From an uncultured Campylobacter sp. (GTDB lineage: Bacteria > Campylobacterota > Campylobacteria > Campylobacterales > Campylobacteraceae), in assembly GCF_938045465.1 (NCBI RefSeq), contig NZ_CALIBF010000134.1:1-10808 (forward strand): a stretch of 10,808 nt of DNA, in the 5' to 3' direction. Shown piece by piece: positions 8,701 through 10,808 of this stretch. Position 1 is the stretch's first letter. Each line of letters opens with the position of its first letter. Made by a program: the position numbers and the translations under genes. The notes beneath the pieces were generated by a model. The model ran no database searches and was not told the origin of the DNA. It saw only the letters and a list, made by a program, of their open reading frames with translations.

Positions 8701-8991
8701 CTACTGGGCGAAAACGGCGTGGAGTGCGAGTTTGTCTATAAAATCAGCGAGGGCCGCCCAAATATCGAGGATAAGCTCAAAAACGGCGAAATTTCGCTCG
8801 TCATCAACACTAGCGATAGCAAATCAAGCTCCACCGATGCCGCGAAGATCCGCCAGAGCGTGCTGCGCTTTAGGCTGCCGTATTTTACGACGATGAAGGC
8901 GGCGATCGCCGCTACGCGCTCGATCTGCTCGATAAAGGACGACTCCGCGCTTGAAGTTAAAACGCTGCAGGAATATCTAAGCGGAAGGTAG
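5728..8991 (+). CDS. carB: Carbamoyl phosphate synthase large subunit CarB
   Basis: CarB makes carbamoyl phosphate from bicarbonate, ATP and ammonia delivered by the small subunit CarA, for arginine and pyrimidine synthesis. At 1087 residues it is full length. The first ATP-grasp half (about 1-400) has GSGPIVIGQ (14-22), R128, RASYTLGGAGSG (168-179) and the metal-binding Q283, E297 and N299. An oligomerisation region follows (about 400-555). The second half (about 556-935) repeats these with GGGPNRIGQG (564-573), RPSYVLGG (713-720) and EVNPRASRTVPF (839-850). The MGS-like allosteric domain (about 950-1087) ends the protein with PYFTTMKAAIAA. I chose the ATG at 5728, which overlaps the mreC stop as TGATG; the in-frame TTG three bases earlier adds only one residue. 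carA is elsewhere, as is common in Campylobacter. It is the last gene of the plus-strand block. Confidence 0.98.
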   Translation: MPKRDDIKTILLIGSGPIVIGQACEFDYSGTQAAKTLKSLGYRVVLINSNPATIMTDPDFADATYIEPITKESILRIIKREGVDAILPTMGGQVALNVAMQAYESGELAGVKFLGAKPEAIKKGEDRVKFKEAMIKIGMDLPKSKYAYNIEEAMAAANEIGFPLIIRASYTLGGAGSGVAYNIDEFKEVAQNGLDVSPINEILIEESLLGWKEFEMEVIRDHKDNCIIVCSIENFDPMGVHTGDSITVAPALTLTDKEYQAMRDASFKILREIGVDTGGSNVQFAVNPQTGRMIVIEMNPRVSRSSALASKATGYPIAKVATMLAVGFSLDEIKNDITGTPASFEPVIDYIVTKIPRFAFEKFPGANPYLGTAMKSIGEVMAIGRSFKESIQKALCSLEKGYFGFVELNLSEKDLIFGLRNAQQDRILYIAQGFRAGMSVDQIYELSKIDRWFLSQIEQIVKFEERIDMEIINDAALLRQAKSWGFSDKMIANLINKKDNLGLTQNDIHFACARQGIGLEYNEVDTCAGEFAALTPYLYSSTNITPAIASRKISKDNKKVLIIGGGPNRIGQGIEFDYCCVHASYALRDMGITTIMYNCNPETVSTDYDTSDILYFEPIDFEHVRAVIEAENPDGVIVHFGGQTPLKLAKRLSTVGAKIIGTSARTIDVAEDRKKFSEFIASIGVKQPQNDTAVSEAEAIEKAAAIGYPVLVRPSYVLGGRAMRRVHSEAELRQYMSEAVRVSNHSPVLIDKFLLDATELDVDAICDGRDVYIGAIMEHIEEAGIHSGDSASILPPLSLSAEMIDLVSRQTKEIALNLGVVGLMNIQFAIFENELYIIEVNPRASRTVPFVSKASGIPMAKVATRVMWQGGLREALKFYDEFGVLVEEKGILKPRIKNHICVKESVFPFNKLAGADLILGPEMKSTGEVMGIGESFAKSFAKSQIGASNALPSGGKVFLSLADHDKLRAVELARAFTSAGFGIAATSGTHKLLGENGVECEFVYKISEGRPNIEDKLKNGEISLVINTSDSKSSSTDAAKIRQSVLRFRLPYFTTMKAAIAATRSICSIKDDSALEVKTLQEYLSGR

Positions 8992-9007
8992 CATCTTACA
9001 AGAATCA

Positions 9008-9066
9008 TAGAATTTAATCATTGAGTATTTTGGCTTAGTGGTTAAATTTTATGATTTAAAATTCTA
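9008..9066. repeat. Imperfect inverted repeat in the convergent intergenic region
   Basis: TAGAATTTAATCAT (9008-9021) and ATGATTTAAAATTCTA (9051-9066) are inverted copies of each other: 14 of 16 positions match, with two bases missing from the left arm. They are separated by 29 bases. The structure lies just after the carB stop. Neither arm is followed by a run of T on either strand, so it does not look like a classical intrinsic terminator; it could be a transcript-end stem, a protein site or the trace of an insertion. Confidence 0.4.
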
Positions 9067-9081
9067 GGGACATGAATATAT

Positions 9082-9099
9082 AAGTCAAAATAGACTTTT
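9082..9099. terminator. Weak hairpin, possible bidirectional terminator
   Basis: AAGTC (9082-9086) and GACTT (9093-9097) form a perfect five-pair stem with a six-base loop, followed by a short TT run on the plus strand and by an AT-rich tail on the minus strand. It lies between two convergent transcripts, where a shared terminator would be expected, but the stem is short and the T run poor. Confidence 0.28.
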
Positions 9100-9137
9100 G
9101 TAGTACATATTAGAAATCAGCGCATATATATCAGGTA

Positions 9138-9572
9138 TTAAAATCCTCGTCGTCGACACAGCTCATCGTTCATTACCATTGAGAAGAGCATCTCGTTATC
9201 GAGATAATATGTCTGATAAATATATTTAATGCCAGCATCTTTTGCTTTCGAGCCATCACTCAAGTTCATATTAAGAATTCTACAGCTTCTATCTACTATA
9301 TCGGAGTTATTTTTGTTGTTATGAAGAAATATACTATATAGCCTTTGCTTATATTTTTCTCTATCTATATTTGGTGCAGTAATATGAAATGTGTATTTGA
9401 TCGTTATAGTATCACTTTTACAGACTAAAATAGGGAACATAGTAGCAATTTCACCAACCTCTTGTTTTAAATCATAATCACTCATGATCTGAACTGCAAT
9501 ATTTTGATTGCATCCGTCATTAGCAAATGAAATGCTGATCCCCAATAGAAGAAAAAATATTGTTTTACGCAT
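9138..9572 (-). CDS. Small exported four-cysteine protein, paralogue of its neighbour
   Basis: I do not recognise this 144-residue protein. It begins MRKTIFFLLLGISISFA, a clear Sec signal peptide with likely cleavage after A17, so the mature product of about 127 residues should be periplasmic or secreted. Cysteines lie at 21, 51, 97 and 139, matching those of the gene at 9640-10032 (21, 48, 88, 125). Shared local patterns are SFA-x-D-x-C at the cleavage site, CK after C51, VDxxCxIL around C97, YIY (117-119) and a C-terminal C followed by basic residues. The two are therefore diverged paralogues, probably with two disulphides (inference). The ATG has a GAAGGG ribosome site seven bases upstream. 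The gene is very AT-rich (15 of 60 bases are G or C at 9301-9360), unlike carB (36 of 60 at 7441-7500). It is last of three co-directional genes, 67 bases after its paralogue. Confidence 0.8.
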   Translation of the reverse strand: MRKTIFFLLLGISISFANDGCNQNIAVQIMSDYDLKQEVGEIATMFPILVCKSDTITIKYTFHITAPNIDREKYKQRLYSIFLHNNKNNSDIVDRSCRILNMNLSDGSKAKDAGIKYIYQTYYLDNEMLFSMVMNDELCRRRGF

Positions 9573-9639
9573 TTTTTGACCCTTCTGTTATTTGCATATA
9601 TTTTCCACGCTATGGTTACTAAATAAATTTTTAGATAAT

Positions 9640-10032
9640 TCAATAATCATATTTTTTGCAAAAATTATCATCTACCGTAACTATATAAAAGGGCTCGTTA
9701 CTATCAAAAAAATATATATAATTTGCTTTTCGTTTTAGACCTAAATTTTGAAAGGTATCTAAAACAGGGCAAATTGAATCGACTGCGATTTTATCAAGTT
9801 TTCCTTCTACTTTTAAATACGCAGCTTCTTTTTTAGATATTTTTTTAGATCTTTTCAAATCGGTACCGGTCATCATTGTACTATTTTTGCAGAAAAAAGC
9901 AATATATGCTTTTCGTTCTTGTAAGAACGAGTTATTATCTACTAGAAATTTTTGTACCTCTTTATTATCGCATGCATCATAAGCGAACGAAGCGCCGATC
10001 GTCAATATAAGAGAAAATATTATTTTGCGCAT
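9640..10032 (-). CDS. Small exported four-cysteine protein, second paralogue
   Basis: This 130-residue protein is not one I recognise. MRKIIFSLILTIGASFA is a Sec signal peptide with likely cleavage after A17, leaving about 113 periplasmic or secreted residues. Cysteines are at 21, 48, 88 and 125. They sit in the same contexts as in the downstream gene: just after the cleavage site, FCK, VDSICPVLD and NFCKKYDY at the end. A lysine-rich stretch (about 59-81, with LKRSKKISKK) replaces the different middle of the paralogue, and YIYFFDSNEPFYIVTVDD (105-122) aligns with its YIYQTYYLDNEMLF region. The ribosome site is weaker, a TTAAGG about ten bases before the ATG. It starts 17 bases after the 99-residue gene and is probably co-transcribed with it. 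Possible roles such as inhibitor, immunity or surface protein would be guesses. Confidence 0.8.
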   Translation of the reverse strand: MRKIIFSLILTIGASFAYDACDNKEVQKFLVDNNSFLQERKAYIAFFCKNSTMMTGTDLKRSKKISKKEAAYLKVEGKLDKIAVDSICPVLDTFQNLGLKRKANYIYFFDSNEPFYIVTVDDNFCKKYDY

Positions 10033-10049
10033 AGCGTAAAACCTTAAAA

Positions 10050-10349
10050 TTATTTATCAGCAGAAAATTCGCGTAAGCTCGCTAAAGTTTTACCTCTTTG
10101 CTCGTTAAGCTCAACGCATATTTCTAAAGCATTGGAGAATTTTTCAAATGCGGTTTTTAGTTTATTTGTATCTTCATTGTTACAACAAAACGACGTTAAT
10201 TGCTTATCTCCCATATAGATATCTACTGAATTTTGCGGATATTGCGAATTCTCCATATTCGTAATTCTTAGTTTTATTCCCTCAGAATATTGAGTGACGA
10301 TGTTCATAACTTCAGATTTATCCGCTCTTTCTTTGATGATTAGTTTCAA
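10050..10349 (-). CDS. Hypothetical 99-residue cytoplasmic protein
   Basis: An unrecognised 99-residue protein without signal peptide or membrane segment, so probably cytoplasmic. It is mixed in charge, with an adjacent cysteine pair (SFCCNNED, about 53-60) and another cysteine in LEICVELNE (about 75-83). The middle segment (about 40-53, VDIYMGDKQLTSF) reads as beta strands and the following NKLKTAFEKFSNALE as a helix. The start codon is TTG at 10349, supported by a strong AAGGAG (complement of 10356-10361) six bases upstream and by the absence of a better ATG. It is the first gene of the AT-rich minus-strand set, 17 bases before the exported paralogues, so it could serve the same process. 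A G8 run on its coding strand lies 34 bases upstream. The strong ribosome site and close spacing make me think it is real. Confidence 0.65.
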   Translation of the reverse strand: MKLIIKERADKSEVMNIVTQYSEGIKLRITNMENSQYPQNSVDIYMGDKQLTSFCCNNEDTNKLKTAFEKFSNALEICVELNEQRGKTLASLREFSADK

Positions 10350-10355
10350 AGCGAT

Positions 10356-10361
10356 CTCCTT
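10356..10361 (-). promoter_or_regulatory. Ribosome binding site that fixes a TTG start
   Basis: The minus strand reads AAGGAG here, six bases before the TTG at 10349-10347. This is the strongest Shine-Dalgarno sequence among the minus-strand genes and is the main reason to accept TTG as the start of the 99-residue protein. Confidence 0.7.
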
Positions 10362-10383
10362 ATTTAAAATTTAAATTACGATA

Positions 10384-10391
10384 CCCCCCCC
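10384..10391. repeat. C8/G8 homopolymer tract upstream of the AT-rich operon
   Basis: Eight consecutive C on the plus strand, G8 on the coding strand of the three-gene set, 34 bases before its first start codon. In Campylobacter G/C runs of about this length or longer often vary in length during replication and switch genes on and off. All three minus-strand frames after the tract reach a stop before the TTG, so it is not inside a coding frame joined to this gene; any effect would be on transcription or the leader. A run this long stands out in otherwise very AT-rich sequence. Confidence 0.6.
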
Positions 10392-10599
10392 TACAAAATG
10401 CTTAAATTTAGAAATATTAATTTTAAATTTTTATTGCGTTTGCCAATAATTTTTATATCAAAGCATAGAGTAAATGAGAGTTTTAACACTTAGATTGGTA
10501 GTTAATTCGTAAGTCGGTATTGAAGTAGATATCGGATATAGAAATTTATATAAATCTTGGTAATTAAAGATTTTTCTAAAAGTTTTAAAATCTCAACAA

Positions 10600-10605
10600 A
10601 TTATA
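10600..10605 (-). promoter_or_regulatory. Candidate -10 box for the minus-strand operon
   Basis: The minus strand reads GGTATAATTTG here, a perfect TATAAT. No good -35 box lies 16-18 bases upstream, but Campylobacter promoters often lack one. If used, it would give a leader of about 245 bases to the TTG at 10349. A weaker TATAAA (complement of 10452-10457) is closer to the gene and could be used instead. Confidence 0.3.
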
Positions 10606-10756
10606 CCGTCATTTACCTACAAACTCGGTAAAATCACTGATTATTATCGCTAGGCACCTTTAAAATTTGAACTAAATTTCACGTTTTTAGAATTCTTATT
10701 AAAACTGAATGCCATTAAGGCTGCTAATTTATATTTTCTCGAGATAGCATATCTTA

Positions 10757-10791
10757 AAATTCCGATTAAATTTAACGCGGCATCGGATTTT
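10757..10791. terminator. Possible terminator hairpin near the right edge
   Basis: TCCGAT (10761-10766) and ATCGGA (10782-10787) pair perfectly. Outside them AAAA and TTTT can extend the stem with one bulged base, and a 15-base GC-containing loop lies inside. On the minus strand the stem is followed by ATTTTAAG, so it could end a minus-strand gene lying right of the window; on the plus strand the T run is similar. The long loop keeps confidence low. Confidence 0.3.
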
Positions 10792-10808
10792 AAAATTTAT
10801 TGCCTTTT

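Larger units (their letters stand above)
10350..10808. other. AT-rich region without a convincing gene
   Basis: About 460 bases of AT-rich sequence. I find no ORF with a believable start, ribosome site and length. The plus strand has a 31-codon frame from 10398 and the minus strand an open stretch of 48 codons (10796-10653) without a proper start; both are probably chance or decayed remnants. The region should hold the promoter of the minus-strand operon and perhaps the end of a gene lying to the right. Confidence 0.55.

Noticed and set aside
9138..10349. Toxin-antitoxin or effector-immunity operon
   Set aside because: Gene size and exported paralogues are compatible, but no toxin domain, immunity family or secretion marker can be recognised, so the claim is not supported.
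10398..10493. A 31-codon plus-strand frame beginning just after the C8 tract
   Set aside because: It begins with ATG after the run but has no ribosome site, is very short and reads as AT-rich noise (MLKFRNINFKFLLRLP). The tract does not lie within it.
8992..10808. CRISPR array, tRNA gene or insertion sequence in the AT-rich part
   Set aside because: I see no regularly spaced repeats, no cloverleaf with T-loop consensus, and no transposase or terminal inverted repeats.

Overview
The window looks like a chromosomal segment from a relatively GC-rich Campylobacter, most like the oral group that includes C. gracilis, C. showae and C. rectus. The evidence is the protein sequences, the frequent AAATTT/AAAATTT words between and inside genes, and the order fabZ-lpxA-clpX-mreB-mreC followed by carB, which from memory resembles the C. 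jejuni Cj0273-Cj0279 region. The species assignment is inference.

Layout. Bases 1-234 hold the 5' end of a minus-strand gene for a membrane-anchored DUF748/AsmA-like envelope protein that runs off the left edge. A short divergent promoter region (about 235-299) separates it from a long plus-strand block, 300-8991: queH, fabZ, lpxA, clpX, mreB, mreC, carB. Gaps in this block are 33 bases or less and several genes overlap by 1-8 bases, so it is probably transcribed as one unit, perhaps with internal promoters. It joins tRNA queuosine synthesis (queH), fatty acid and lipid A synthesis (fabZ, lpxA), regulated proteolysis (clpX), the rod-shape cytoskeleton (mreB, mreC) and carbamoyl phosphate synthesis (carB). 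All of these look intact.

After a 146-base convergent intergenic region the character changes. Three small minus-strand genes (9138-10349) are very AT-rich and I recognise none of them. Two are paralogues of each other: small exported proteins with a signal peptide and four cysteines at matching places. The third, first in the presumed operon, is a 99-residue cytoplasmic-type protein with a TTG start and a strong ribosome binding site. A run of eight C (G on the coding strand) lies 34 bases upstream of that start, a possible phase-variable tract. The last ~460 bases (10350-10808) contain no convincing gene, only weak promoter-like and hairpin-like elements.

The housekeeping block is ordinary for this group. 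The three-gene AT-rich cassette is the accessory part and the best candidate for something undescribed.
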